Assembly (NCBI RefSeq): GCF_015999245.1 | Contig: NZ_JAEAMR010000010.1 | Span: forward strand, 402,602 to 438,686 | Reading direction: 5' to 3' | Origin: Streptomyces sp. AV19 | Lineage (GTDB): Bacteria; Actinomycetota; Actinomycetes; Streptomycetales; Streptomycetaceae | Length of the DNA: 36,085 nt | Part shown: in pieces, positions 6,856 to 14,768 of the stretch | Position numbering within the stretch: position 1 is the first letter of the stretch | How the letters are laid out: every line of letters begins with the position of its first letter | The notes under the pieces: model-generated | What the model saw: only the letters and a program-made list of their open reading frames with translations | What the model was told of the DNA's origin: nothing | The model's database searches: none | Made by a program: the position numbers and the translations under genes

Positions 6856-8583
6856 GTGAGCGAGCGCAGCCCCGAAACCCTCGCGCACCGCAGCGTGCGC
6901 CCCCACGAACTCCCGGACGCCGCCGAGCGCGAGCTCCTCGGCCGGGTGCTCGACGCCCTGCTGCGCGAGGACGCCTACCGGTTGCGCAGCACCGCGCACC
7001 TCCACCGCCGCCCGGACGGCGACTGGCTCGCCCTGCGCGCCGGGGAACGGACCATCTGCGTCCCGGTCACCGGCGACGGCCACCGGCGCCCGGTCCGCGT
7101 CCGCCGGCCGCTGCTGGAGACCGCCGGTGCCACCGTCACCCGGCTCGGCCCCGCCCTGGCGGTGCTGCGCGCCGCCGCCGGCCCCCACGACCAGGACGGA
7201 TTCGACGCGTTCGCCGCCGAGTGCGCCGCCGAACTCGCCGCCCTGCGGCTGCACGAGCGGCTGCGCGACGACGTCGCCGAGCGGCTCGCCGCCGGCTACG
7301 GCACCGGCGCCGCCGCCTGGAAGGGACCGCGCGGCGCGCTCGCGTTCGGCACCCTCGCCGCCTCCCGCCCCGACCCCCTCCACCCGGCCGGCCGCGCCCG
7401 CTCCGGCCTCGCCGTCGACGAACTGCCCGGCTACGCACCGGAGTTCCACCCCGGCTTCGGACTGCGCTGGCTCGCCCTGCCGCACGCCGCCCTGCGCACC
7501 CGGCCCACGGGCCTGCCCGCCTGGTGGCCCGCCCCCGACCGGCTCGGCCTGCCCGAGCTGACGGGCACCCACACCGCGCTGCCCGTGCACCCGCTGACCG
7601 CGGGGGAGCCGCTCGCCCGGGCGCTGCGCGCCGCCGGTCTGCAGGACGTGGCGCACCTCGCCGTCAAGCCCTGGCTGGACGTGGTCCCGACGCTGCCGGC
7701 GGGCACCGTCGCCCCGCTCGACGACCCGGCCGTCCACCTCGAACTGCCCCTGGCCGAACGGGGAATCGCCTCGCTCCCGGACCGCGCCGTGGGCCAGCGC
7801 CTGCTGGAGGAGGTCCTCGCGCGCGAGCCACGCCTCGCCCCGGCCGTCCTGCTCGCCGACGAGCGCACCCACCTCGACGCCGGTCGCGAACTCCTCGCCG
7901 CCCTGGTGCGCCGCCGCCCGGACGGACTCACCGACGCCCACGTCGTACCCGTCGCCGCCCTGTCCGCCCGCACCCCCGACGGCGTCCTGGTGGCCGACGC
8001 GCTGGCCGACCGCTACTACGGCGGCTCCCTCCACGCCCTCCTCGACGCCTACTTCACCCTGCTCCTCGACTGGCACACGACCCTCTTCGCCTACGGCGTG
8101 GCCCCGGACTCCCACCAGCGAAACGTTTCCCTGGTGCTGGACGAGCACGAAGGCCGCCCCCGGCTGCGCCTCCTCCAGGAGGACCACGCCGGCCTCCGCG
8201 TCAACGCGATACGCCTCGTCGCCCGCCTCGGCGGCGGCCGGGCCGCGGACCTCCTCGGCTTCGCCGACCGCCGCGTCCTCGTCGGCCACGACGGCCCGGT
8301 CGCCGACCTCTTCACCGCCGCCGCCGTCCACCTCTGCGCCGCGGCCCCCGCCGGTGAACTCGCCGGCACGGGCCGCGGCGACCGCGCCACCTGGCTGCGC
8401 CTGCTGCGCACCCGCCTCGCCGAGGCCGCGGACCGCCTCCCGTCCGGCCCCGCCGCCGTCCTGCGCACCCGGGTCCTGGAGGCCGGCCTGCTCCCCGTCC
8501 GGACGACGGTCACCGCCGGTGCCGACGGCTCGGGCAGGCGCTATGTGAACGGCCCGAACTACCTTTTGGAGGCGGCGCGTTGA
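6856..8583 (+). CDS. IucA/IucC-family NRPS-independent siderophore synthetase
   Basis: A 575-aa ATP-dependent ligase of the NIS synthetase family, which joins a carboxylic acid (often citrate or a succinyl-hydroxamate) to an amine or alcohol. GTG at 6856 is favoured because GGGAG (6846-6850) sits 5 nt upstream; the in-frame ATG at 6844 has no ribosome site. The family pattern is visible: HPLTAGEPLARALRAAG (about residues 236-252), VKPWLDVVPTLPAG, LELPLAERGIASLP, then the C-terminal FerroxC-like half with LLDWHTTLFAYGVAPDSHQRNVSLVLDE and LLQEDHAGLRVN. Length is normal. It stands alone: no lysine or ornithine decarboxylase, monooxygenase or acyltransferase is next to it. The precursor amine must come from elsewhere, or the gene serves as an accessory synthetase. 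The promoter carries an iron box. Confidence 0.9.
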   Translation: MSERSPETLAHRSVRPHELPDAAERELLGRVLDALLREDAYRLRSTAHLHRRPDGDWLALRAGERTICVPVTGDGHRRPVRVRRPLLETAGATVTRLGPALAVLRAAAGPHDQDGFDAFAAECAAELAALRLHERLRDDVAERLAAGYGTGAAAWKGPRGALAFGTLAASRPDPLHPAGRARSGLAVDELPGYAPEFHPGFGLRWLALPHAALRTRPTGLPAWWPAPDRLGLPELTGTHTALPVHPLTAGEPLARALRAAGLQDVAHLAVKPWLDVVPTLPAGTVAPLDDPAVHLELPLAERGIASLPDRAVGQRLLEEVLAREPRLAPAVLLADERTHLDAGRELLAALVRRRPDGLTDAHVVPVAALSARTPDGVLVADALADRYYGGSLHALLDAYFTLLLDWHTTLFAYGVAPDSHQRNVSLVLDEHEGRPRLRLLQEDHAGLRVNAIRLVARLGGGRAADLLGFADRRVLVGHDGPVADLFTAAAVHLCAAAPAGELAGTGRGDRATWLRLLRTRLAEAADRLPSGPAAVLRTRVLEAGLLPVRTTVTAGADGSGRRYVNGPNYLLEAAR

Positions 8584-9116
8584 GATTGCGCGGGGTGGGT
8601 TCCGGGCCCGCTCGAACCGCCGCTTCCGGGCGTCCCGGCGCTCCGCCCGTACTGCCGGACGCCGGCGCGCTTCTCCTTCGGACCGCCCGTGACGTCGAGC
8701 GTCCGGCCGCTGCGGACGCGGAGTCGTCGCTCGCGTCGGACATCGGCATCTGCCCGCACTCCGCGGCGTTGAAGCCATCGTGCCGCGCCCCGGCCCTTCG
8801 GGTCGCCGTCCTCGGCGACGCGGACGGCCATGTGCCGCACACCCTCCGTTCGCCTGAGGTCCTTTGGGGCGCTCCGCCCCGAGATCGCCTTGGCAGGGCC
8901 GCCCGGTCCTTCGTGGGGGCCCGATCGGCCAAAGTCGCCGACCGGCTGTTTGAACCCGCCGGTTGAAAAAGGTTTTACCCGGCATGGTTGGTACATACAT
9001 CTATACGGGCGTAGCGTCACCGGCGCGGACCGCGACGGGACGGCGGCCCGCGACCACGGGGGCTGAGCCCTGCCCGGACCCAACCGGGCGGCACGACCGA
9101 AAGGGGACACCGCGAC
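8584..9116. other. 533-bp gap between siderophore and asparagine synthetase genes
   Basis: No convincing gene was found on either strand. A GGGGCG-CTC-CGCCCC hairpin at 8866-8880 could end the siderophore transcript. About 8955-9010 is locally AT-rich (ending TACATACATCTATACGG) and is the likely promoter region of asnB. Short open frames on both strands have coding-like third-position GC but no recognisable motif and no ribosome site. They may be remnants. Confidence 0.5.
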
Positions 9117-10982
9117 ATGTGCGGGATCACCGGATGGATCGCCTACGACCAGGACCTCACCGCCGACGCCGGCGCGCGCGGCACGCTCGACGCCATGACG
9201 CGGACCATGGAGCTGCGCGGCCCCGACGCGGGCGGCGCCTGGGTGGACACCCACGCCGCCCTCGGCCACCGCCGCCTCGCCGTCATCGACATTGTGGGCG
9301 GCAAGCAGCCCATGCTCGTCCAGCACGACGGCCGCACCCAGGCCGTCATCACCTACAGTGGCGAGGTCTACAACTACCGCGAGCTGCGCTCCGAACTCGC
9401 CTCCCGGGGGCACACGTTCCGCACCAGCAGCGACACCGAGGTCGTGCTGCACGCCTACCTGGAGTGGGGCGAGGGCTTCGCCGAACGCCTCAACGGCATG
9501 TACGCGTTCGCCATATGGGACGCCCGCACCGAGGAGCTCCTCCTCGTCCGTGACCGGATGGGCATCAAGCCGCTCTACTACGCCCCCACTTCCGACGGCG
9601 TCGTCTTCGGCTCCGAGCAGAAGGCCGTGCTCACCCACCCCCGCGTCCCCGCCGTCGTGGACGCCGAGGGCCTCGCCGAGGTCCTCGCCTTCGTCAAGAC
9701 GCCCGGCCACGCGGTCTACAAGGGCCTGCACGAGGTCCGCCCCGGCCACACCGTGCGCTTCCGCCGCGGATCCTCTCCCGCCGTCCGGCGCTACTGGGCG
9801 CTGGAGGCGCACGAGCACACCGACGACACCGCTACCACCGTCACGCGCGTCCGCGAACTCCTCGACGACATCGTCGCCCGCCAGCTCATCGCGGACGTGC
9901 CGCTGTGCACCCTGCTCTCCGGCGGACTGGACTCCTCCGCCATCACCGCCCTCGCCGCCAAGGGCCTCGGCGAGGCCGGCCGCGGCCCGGTGCGCTCCTT
10001 CTCCGTCGACTTCACCGGCCAGACCGAGAACTTCGTCCCGGACGACCTGCGCTCCACCCCCGACGGCCCGTACGCCCACGCCCTCGCCGAGCACGTGCGC
10101 TCCGACCACCGCGACATCGTCCTCGACACCGCCACCCTGATGGACCGCGGCCACCGCCGCGCCGTCCTCACCGCCCGCGACATGCCGCTCGGCTTCGGCG
10201 ACGGCGACACCTCGCTCTACCTGCTGTTCAAGGCGATCCGCGAGCAGTCCACCGTCGCGCTCTCCGGGGAGTCCGCGGACGAGGTCTTCGGCGGCTACAA
10301 ATGGTTCCACGACCCGGCCTCGGTCGACGCCGACACCTTCCCCTGGATCGCGGCGGGCGTGGCCGACACCTTCGGCGGCGGCAAGAGCGGCGGCTACGCG
10401 GCCCTCCTCGGCAAGGACGTCCTCGACGCCCTCGACCTGCCCGGCTACACCGAGGCCCGCTACCGCGAGGCCCTCGCCGAGGTCCCCCGGCTGCCCGGCG
10501 AGACGGGGAAGGAGAAGCGCATGCGCGAGGTCAGCTACCTCCACCTCACCCGCTTCGTCCAGATCCTCCTCGACCGCAAGGACCGGACCAGCATGGCCAC
10601 CGGCCTGGAGGTCCGCGTCCCCTTCTGCGACCACCGCCTCGTCTCCTACGTCTTCAACACCCCCTGGTCGATGAAGACCTTCGACGGCCGCGAGAAGTCC
10701 CTCCTGCGCGCCGCCACCCGCGACGTCCTCCCCGACGCGGTCGCCGACCGCGTCAAGAGCCCCTACCCCTCCACCCAGGACCCCCGCTACGGCGAGGCCC
10801 TCCGCGCCGAACTCCGCCAGCTGGCCGCCGACAAGAACGCCCCGGTACGCCAACTCCTCGACGAGGACTCCCTCTCCTCCGCCCTCTCCGAGGACTCCGG
10901 CAGCCGCTACCGGGGCGCGACGGAACTCGTCCTGGGGCTGGACGCGTGGCTGCGGGGCGGGGGGACGGAGTTGAAGTTGTGA
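9117..10982 (+). CDS. asnB: Asparagine synthetase, glutamine-hydrolysing
   Basis: A 621-aa class II amidotransferase that makes asparagine from aspartate, ATP and glutamine. ATG at 9117 follows AAGGGGAC about 9 nt upstream. Met removal would expose Cys2, the N-terminal nucleophile of the glutaminase domain (residues 1 to about 215; MCGITGW, RGPDAGG, LGHRRLAVID). The synthetase domain carries the PP-loop SGGLDSS at 268-274 and later the conserved stretches LSGESADEVFGGY and LEVRVPFCDHRLV. In the glutaminase pocket the usual N-G-E reads S-G-E (Ser81), a variant I recall from other actinobacterial homologues. The gene is separate from its neighbours: a 533-bp gap lies upstream and a strong hairpin downstream. 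Because related enzymes amidate other carboxylates, a link to siderophore synthesis is possible but not shown. Confidence 0.92.
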   Translation: MCGITGWIAYDQDLTADAGARGTLDAMTRTMELRGPDAGGAWVDTHAALGHRRLAVIDIVGGKQPMLVQHDGRTQAVITYSGEVYNYRELRSELASRGHTFRTSSDTEVVLHAYLEWGEGFAERLNGMYAFAIWDARTEELLLVRDRMGIKPLYYAPTSDGVVFGSEQKAVLTHPRVPAVVDAEGLAEVLAFVKTPGHAVYKGLHEVRPGHTVRFRRGSSPAVRRYWALEAHEHTDDTATTVTRVRELLDDIVARQLIADVPLCTLLSGGLDSSAITALAAKGLGEAGRGPVRSFSVDFTGQTENFVPDDLRSTPDGPYAHALAEHVRSDHRDIVLDTATLMDRGHRRAVLTARDMPLGFGDGDTSLYLLFKAIREQSTVALSGESADEVFGGYKWFHDPASVDADTFPWIAAGVADTFGGGKSGGYAALLGKDVLDALDLPGYTEARYREALAEVPRLPGETGKEKRMREVSYLHLTRFVQILLDRKDRTSMATGLEVRVPFCDHRLVSYVFNTPWSMKTFDGREKSLLRAATRDVLPDAVADRVKSPYPSTQDPRYGEALRAELRQLAADKNAPVRQLLDEDSLSSALSEDSGSRYRGATELVLGLDAWLRGGGTELKL

Positions 10983-11053
10983 GGGTGGGGCCTTTGTGGG
11001 GCAGCGCTCCACGGGCCCGGACACCCTCGGTGCGAGCGACTTCGAGGGGGAAC

Positions 11054-11137
11054 ATGCTCACCTTCCGGTGCGAGATGCGCGCCGGCCTGGCCGTGCTTCA
11101 GCCTTCCGCCATCGTGGTGGTGGACTTGACTGCTTGA
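11054..11137 (+). CDS. Possible 27-residue small protein
   Basis: A short frame, MLTFRCEMRAGLAVLQPSAI then VVVDLTA, begins at ATG 11054 with GAGGGGGAA immediately upstream, one of the stronger ribosome sites in this part of the window. It ends just before the terminator hairpin at 11146. It has one Cys and a mildly hydrophobic C-terminal half. Nothing is recognised. It could be a real leader-size protein or chance. Confidence 0.25.
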   Translation: MLTFRCEMRAGLAVLQPSAIVVVDLTA

Positions 11138-11145
11138 CCGGCGAT

Positions 11146-11173
11146 GGCCCCGGCCGGTTTTCCGGTCGGGGCT
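11146..11173. terminator. Bidirectional terminator between asnB side and GNAT gene
   Basis: GGCCCCGGCCGG-TTTT-CCGGTCGGGGCT folds into a stem of about 11 bp (one internal G-T pair) with a 4-nt loop. It lies between genes on opposite strands and just past the stop of the GNAT gene read from the right. Confidence 0.75.
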
Positions 11174-11183
11174 TCGGCGTTGA

Positions 11184-11711
11184 TCAGGCAGAAAGAGGAA
11201 GGTCCGCAAGCATGAGTGCGTACACGGGGGAGTCGGGGAACGGCTGACGTTCTCCCACCTTCCGGTAGCCCCACGACTCGTACAGCGCTTGGACCTTGGG
11301 GTGGGTGACGTCCACCAGGAGCGCGGCGAGGTCGTCTTCGCGGGCTGCGAGGAGTGCGCGGTGCAGCCGCTCGGAGTGCCCGTGCTTGCGCCACTTGGGG
11401 CGCACCATCAGCTCGGACACGTGGAACGTCCGCGCCTTCTCCGGTGCCGGGTTCAGGTGTTCGCGCCACCATTCGCGGTCCGGGTTCGCGCCGGCTCCGT
11501 AGGCGTACCCGATGGGTTCGGGGCCGTCGTAGCCGATCACGCAGGAGAAGCCGGGGTTGCTGCTCCAGTGGTCCACGAACCACTCGAAGCGCTGGACGAA
11601 GGGATCGTCGGCCCGGTCGGCGTAGGCGTCGGCGTGCACGTCGAGCAGGGTCTGACGGATGTCGGCCGCGTCGTCGTGGGTGTAGTGGCGCACGTCGATG
11701 GTGGTGGTCAC
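11184..11711 (-). CDS. GNAT-family N-acetyltransferase coupled to XRE regulator
   Basis: A 175-aa acetyltransferase. GTG at 11711 is selected because GGAG lies 6 nt upstream and the start overlaps the TGA of the upstream XRE gene (GTGA), implying translational coupling. The core fold is seen as VSELMVRPKWRKHGHSERLHRALL (about residues 99-122, acetyl-CoA loop R-K-H-G-H-S) and VTHPKVQALYESWGYRKVGE (about 134-153). A WWREHLNPAPEKARTFH stretch precedes motif A. The pairing GNAT-XRE on one strand mirrors ATPase-GNAT on the other side of the divergent promoter. Both acetyltransferases may act in the same signalling unit. The substrate is unknown. Confidence 0.85.
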   Translation of the reverse strand: MTTTIDVRHYTHDDAADIRQTLLDVHADAYADRADDPFVQRFEWFVDHWSSNPGFSCVIGYDGPEPIGYAYGAGANPDREWWREHLNPAPEKARTFHVSELMVRPKWRKHGHSERLHRALLAAREDDLAALLVDVTHPKVQALYESWGYRKVGERQPFPDSPVYALMLADLPLSA

Positions 11712-12979
11712 GCACGGCTCCATTCGTGGCGGTAGCGGTCGCCCCACTCTCGGGTGGCGGAGGCGCCGGGGGCAAGGGTGAGCAGGTCTCGGTAGAAGTC
11801 GCCGAGGAGGGAGCGCATGCGGCCGGGGATGGGGTAGCCGCTCATCTTGTCGAAGACGCTGGACGCGGTGGCGCATGCCTGCTCGACGTTGCGCTGGTGG
11901 AGCTGGGCCAGGGCCAGGCGGCAGGTGGCCAGGGACCGGTTGCGGTGGAACTGGCGGGGGATGGACGCGAGGGCGCGGTGGGAGGCGGCTTCGGCTTCCG
12001 CGGAGTGGCCGATGCGGTCGCGGACGATGGCGGTCAGGGCCGTCAGTTCGGCCGGGCCGTAGAAGGTGACCCAGGACGGGCGGGGCGCGGTGAGGTCGGC
12101 CTTGGTGAGGGCGTTCTCGGCGTGCCCGAGGGAGCGGACGGCTGCCTGGCGGTCGCCCCGGGTGGCGTGCCCGACGGCGGTGCGGGCGTGGGCGAGGGAG
12201 CCGTAGAACGGGTCACGGCGGGTGATGGCGCAGGCTTGGGCGGCCTGGCCGGCGTCCACGGCTTTGGTGAACTCGCGTCGCTGGTGGGCGAGCATGGCGT
12301 AGCTGTTCCACACCCGCATCTCGGCGACGGGGTCCTTGGCCATGCCGGCGAGGTACAGGGCGCGGTCGAGGTGGGCCTGTGCGCGACCGGACTGGCGGGC
12401 GTCGATGGCCGACCATGCGGCGGTTGCCGTGTAGTCGGCGGCGACGGAGAACAGGCGCTGCCGGATGCGCTGGGAGGCGGCGTGCTCCTGCATGTCGAGG
12501 GCGCGGTGGGCCCCGGTCAGGGCGGCGGTTTCGAGGGCTTCGTGGCCGCCTCGGTGGGCGTCCAGGGCCATCAGGGCATCCAGGCCGTTGCGGAGCTCGA
12601 TGACGTCGGAGGTGCCGATGGTGGTCGGCCGGTCGGAGAGGAGCGGTGCGGCGGCAGCGGCGGTGCCGGACACGCTCGTGAGGAAGGTACGGCGCAGCAC
12701 AGAGAGCTCCGGGGTGGTGGTGCGGTCTCTTCCCGCCGGGGGGACGAACCCCAGCTCTTCGGCGGTACACCCGAATAGTGCCTCCAGGGCGGCGAGTTGC
12801 CGAGGGTGGGGCCATCGGGTTTTTCCGGTGAGCCACTGCCGGATCGTGCGGTCCGAGACGGTGCCGGGGAAGCCGTGGGCGATGAGAAGGTCGTTGATGG
12901 CCTCGGCCAACTCATGCTGCTTGAACCCTAATTCGTCCATGAGTTCGCGAAGTCGCTGGTTGACCACCTTGTCGCCCAC
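11708..12979 (-). CDS. XRE-type helix-turn-helix regulator with TPR-like C-terminal region
   Basis: A 423-aa regulator. The start is taken as GTG 12979 (VGDKVVNQRLRELMDEL); a longer frame to 13123 would cover the operator region. Residues of about 5-75 form a lambda-repressor-like HTH (HELAEAINDLL...SDRTIRQWLTGKTRWP). A segment RRTFLTSVSGTAAAAAPLL at about 95-115 resembles a Tat signal or membrane-proximal linker often seen in this Streptomyces family. The remaining 300 residues are Ala-rich helical repeats (AHLDRALYLAGMAKD, GRAQ..., YGSLAHARTAVGHATRGD) as in TPR-type sensor domains. Codon 17 is TTA (12929-12931), so translation should depend on the bldA leucyl-tRNA. It overlaps the downstream GNAT gene by 4 nt and diverges from the RsbW-like gene across a 20-bp palindrome, its likely operator. 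The start choice is uncertain. Confidence 0.82.
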   Translation of the reverse strand: MGDKVVNQRLRELMDELGFKQHELAEAINDLLIAHGFPGTVSDRTIRQWLTGKTRWPHPRQLAALEALFGCTAEELGFVPPAGRDRTTTPELSVLRRTFLTSVSGTAAAAAPLLSDRPTTIGTSDVIELRNGLDALMALDAHRGGHEALETAALTGAHRALDMQEHAASQRIRQRLFSVAADYTATAAWSAIDARQSGRAQAHLDRALYLAGMAKDPVAEMRVWNSYAMLAHQRREFTKAVDAGQAAQACAITRRDPFYGSLAHARTAVGHATRGDRQAAVRSLGHAENALTKADLTAPRPSWVTFYGPAELTALTAIVRDRIGHSAEAEAASHRALASIPRQFHRNRSLATCRLALAQLHQRNVEQACATASSVFDKMSGYPIPGRMRSLLGDFYRDLLTLAPGASATREWGDRYRHEWSRA

Positions 12980-13031
12980 GGTGCCCAACGTAGCGAGGGG
13001 GCGCACGGCGCAAAACCCGGTCAGGGGCGCA

Positions 13032-13051
13032 CGACCGGAAATTTCCGGTCG
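13032..13051. promoter_or_regulatory. Perfect 20-bp palindrome in divergent promoter region
   Basis: CGACCGGAAATTTCCGGTCG is an exact 20-bp palindrome about 53 nt upstream of the XRE start and 185 nt upstream of the ATPase start. A further TTCCGG half-site follows at 13065-13070. Perfect symmetry at this length in a divergent promoter strongly suggests a dimeric regulator site, most simply that of the adjacent XRE protein. Confidence 0.7.
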
Positions 13052-13235
13052 GCTGCACTCAACATTCCGGGAACTTTTCCTCCCGGCCTCGCGCTGACCG
13101 CCGTTGTACTGGCATCGACACACCGCGTGTCACTCACGGCGCGCGGTTCTTGATCCGCCGTCGCCCGCCGGTAACAGCTCCTCCGCACAGCTGCCCCCGG
13201 CGGGCGACGGCTTCGGACCACGCTGAGGCGACCCG

Positions 13236-13670
13236 ATGACGATGACCGCACACCCTGCCGCGACCGGCGTCCCCGCGTACACGAAGTCCCTGCCCAGGGA
13301 GGCCGCATCCGCCCGGCAAGCCCGGCTCCTGGTGGCCGCCGTGCTCCACACCTGGAACCTGCCCGGCCTGCTCGACACCTGCGCGCTGATCGTGTCGGAG
13401 CTGGTCACCAACGCCGTCGAACACACCGAGTGCCGCAGCCTGCGGGTGACCGTCTCCCGTCCCCACCAGGGCCGCGTCCGGGTGGCCGTGGTGGACATGT
13501 CCCAGCAACGCCCCGCCCGCCGGAAACCGTCGCCCGAGGACGTGCGAGGGCGGGGCCTGGTCGTGGTCAGCGCCCTCGCCGATCGCTGGGGCGCTGACAC
13601 CTTGCCGTGGGGGAAACGGGTGTGGGCCGACGTCCACGCACCGCGGCCGGACGGAGGCGATTCCAGATGA
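13236..13670 (+). CDS. RsbW-like ATP-binding protein (HATPase_c, anti-sigma-type kinase)
   Basis: A 144-aa single-domain GHKL ATPase like the anti-sigma factor/serine kinases RsbW and SpoIIAB. The N-box appears as IVSELVTNAVEHTECRSL (about residues 52-69, Glu and Asn for Mg-ATP). The G1 and G2 regions appear as VAVVDMSQQRP and RGRGLVVVSALADRWGAD (about 104-121). ATG at 13236 has GAGG about 8 nt upstream. In Streptomyces such proteins are often encoded beside XRE regulators, with which they may form a regulator/antagonist pair. Here the XRE gene is divergent across a shared palindrome. The downstream GNAT gene begins 15 nt after the stop, so the two form an operon. The partner (sigma factor, XRE protein or other) cannot be read from sequence. 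Confidence 0.88.
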   Translation: MTMTAHPAATGVPAYTKSLPREAASARQARLLVAAVLHTWNLPGLLDTCALIVSELVTNAVEHTECRSLRVTVSRPHQGRVRVAVVDMSQQRPARRKPSPEDVRGRGLVVVSALADRWGADTLPWGKRVWADVHAPRPDGGDSR

Positions 13671-13684
13671 GGAGGACAACCACC

Positions 13685-14299
13685 ATGTACGTCATGCGCC
13701 GGGCCGACGAGGCCGACGCCCCTACGCTGGCCCGCCTGGTCCGCGTCCGCGCCCAGTGGATGTCATGGCGCGGCCTGCCGGACGGCTACGACCTGGAGAA
13801 GCCGGCGCGGGCCGAGGCCATCGCCCGGCAGGCCACCGACGGCCGTACCCCGGTGTGGCTGCTGGCCGACGAGAACAACGGGCGGGTCCTCGGCTTCACC
13901 AGCCTGTACCCGGAGACGCCCCTGTGGGGATGGACGGAGGCCGAACAGGACGAGCCCGCCTTATTCATGGCGACGACGTTCACCGACCCCGACCGGAGCA
14001 GCGAGCGGCCCGGCGCCCTCATGGCCTGGTGGGCGCTCGGGTACGCCGCACGCACGGGGCGTGTATGGGTGCGGCGGGGCTGCACCCACGAGACCCTGAT
14101 GCGCTACTACCGGGATGTTCAGGGCTTCGACGTCATCCACAGCGTCTACCTGCGCGGCGCCCTGACGTACCTGATGGCACGCAAGGCGGAGGAACTTCCC
14201 CGCCTGCCGGTCCGGACAGCCGCCAGGAGTGCCACCGTCGCCCGGAACCGGTACCGGTGGCCATTGAACCCGGCTGTCCCCATCACGTACTCAACGTGA
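13685..14299 (+). CDS. GNAT-like acetyltransferase with TTA codon
   Basis: A 204-aa acetyltransferase of the GNAT superfamily, second gene of the ATPase operon. ATG at 13685 is preferred because GGAGG (13671-13675) is 9 nt upstream; ATG 13667 overlaps the ATPase stop but has poorer spacing. The family pattern is N-terminal MYVMRRADEADAPTLARLVRVRAQW, a strand WLLADENNGRVLGFTSLYPETP, then FMATTFTDPDRSSERPGALMAWWALGYAARTG (about 95-126). Here the usual acetyl-CoA loop is degenerate. It ends RRGCTHETLMRYYRDVQGFDVIH. Codon 93 is TTA (13961-13963), predicting bldA-dependent, late expression. A weak hairpin CGTTGC/GCAACG at 14300-14319 follows the stop. Confidence 0.78.
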   Translation: MYVMRRADEADAPTLARLVRVRAQWMSWRGLPDGYDLEKPARAEAIARQATDGRTPVWLLADENNGRVLGFTSLYPETPLWGWTEAEQDEPALFMATTFTDPDRSSERPGALMAWWALGYAARTGRVWVRRGCTHETLMRYYRDVQGFDVIHSVYLRGALTYLMARKAEELPRLPVRTAARSATVARNRYRWPLNPAVPITYST

Positions 14300-14402
14300 C
14301 GTTGCTGTCCATGGCAACGGGGGCGCGGGGTGGGCACCTGAGCCCCCTGCAGCGGCCGTATCTGGTACGCGGTGGTCAGACACCTGTGTGTTGGCCAGCC
14401 GG

Positions 14403-14768
14403 GTTCAAAGGGTAGATGCAGGGCGCGGCCCGAACAACGTGCTCCTGCACCGGGTTTCCGTCGCGCTGACGCTCGGTGACGTGGCCAGGGCACTGACCGA
14501 GGCCCCGGCGGGTGGACGTCAAAGCGTTGGCCGTGGCCGGGCGCCGGGCCGTCCTCTGGACGGACGCCGTACGGGCACTGCACGCCTGCGGCGGGACGAA
14601 GAAGGCCACGGCGGCTCTCCTCGCCGCCGAGCGGGAGGCGCCGGAAGAGGTACGGTCCCGTCCCGTCCCGTGGTCCGAGAGCTGATCGGGGAGTTGCTGA
14701 TGCGTGACCGGAGCGGGCACGTTCCCGTACTGCGTTCGCCGGCGAGCCGCGCGCAGGTCGCCATATGA
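14403..14768 (+). pseudogene. Frameshifted 3' relic of an XRE/TPR regulator gene
   Basis: The C-terminal part of a Streptomyces XRE/TPR regulator is legible in changing frames. AGRGPNNVLLHRVSVALTLGDVARALTEA comes first. Next, in another frame, comes VDVKALAVAGRRAVLWTDAVRALHACGGTKKATAALLAAEREAPEEVRSRPV. After a return to the first frame the text continues VVRELIGELLMRDRSGHVP, ending at TGA 14766-14768. The second shift coincides with TCCCG repeated three times at 14656-14670; removing one 5-bp unit rejoins EEVRSRPV to VRELIGELL exactly. The first shift lies near 14505. The HTH and most repeats are missing. The last codons still overlap the flavoprotein start by ATGA, as in intact regulator-flavoprotein operons. 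Confidence 0.7.

Noticed and set aside
6799..9000. 733-codon minus-strand frame over the siderophore gene
   Set aside because: Low-complexity Gly/Val/Glu antisense translation; the plus-strand IucA/IucC frame is well supported.
8559..11024. 821-codon open frame on the minus strand over asnB
   Set aside because: It is the antisense shadow of a strong coding gene in high-GC DNA. It has Gly/Val/Asp-rich composition, no domain and no ribosome site.
14395..14425. GGTTCAAAG near 14400 resembling a tRNA T-arm
   Set aside because: No matching acceptor, D-arm or anticodon stem can be drawn around it; the bases belong to the start of the XRE relic.
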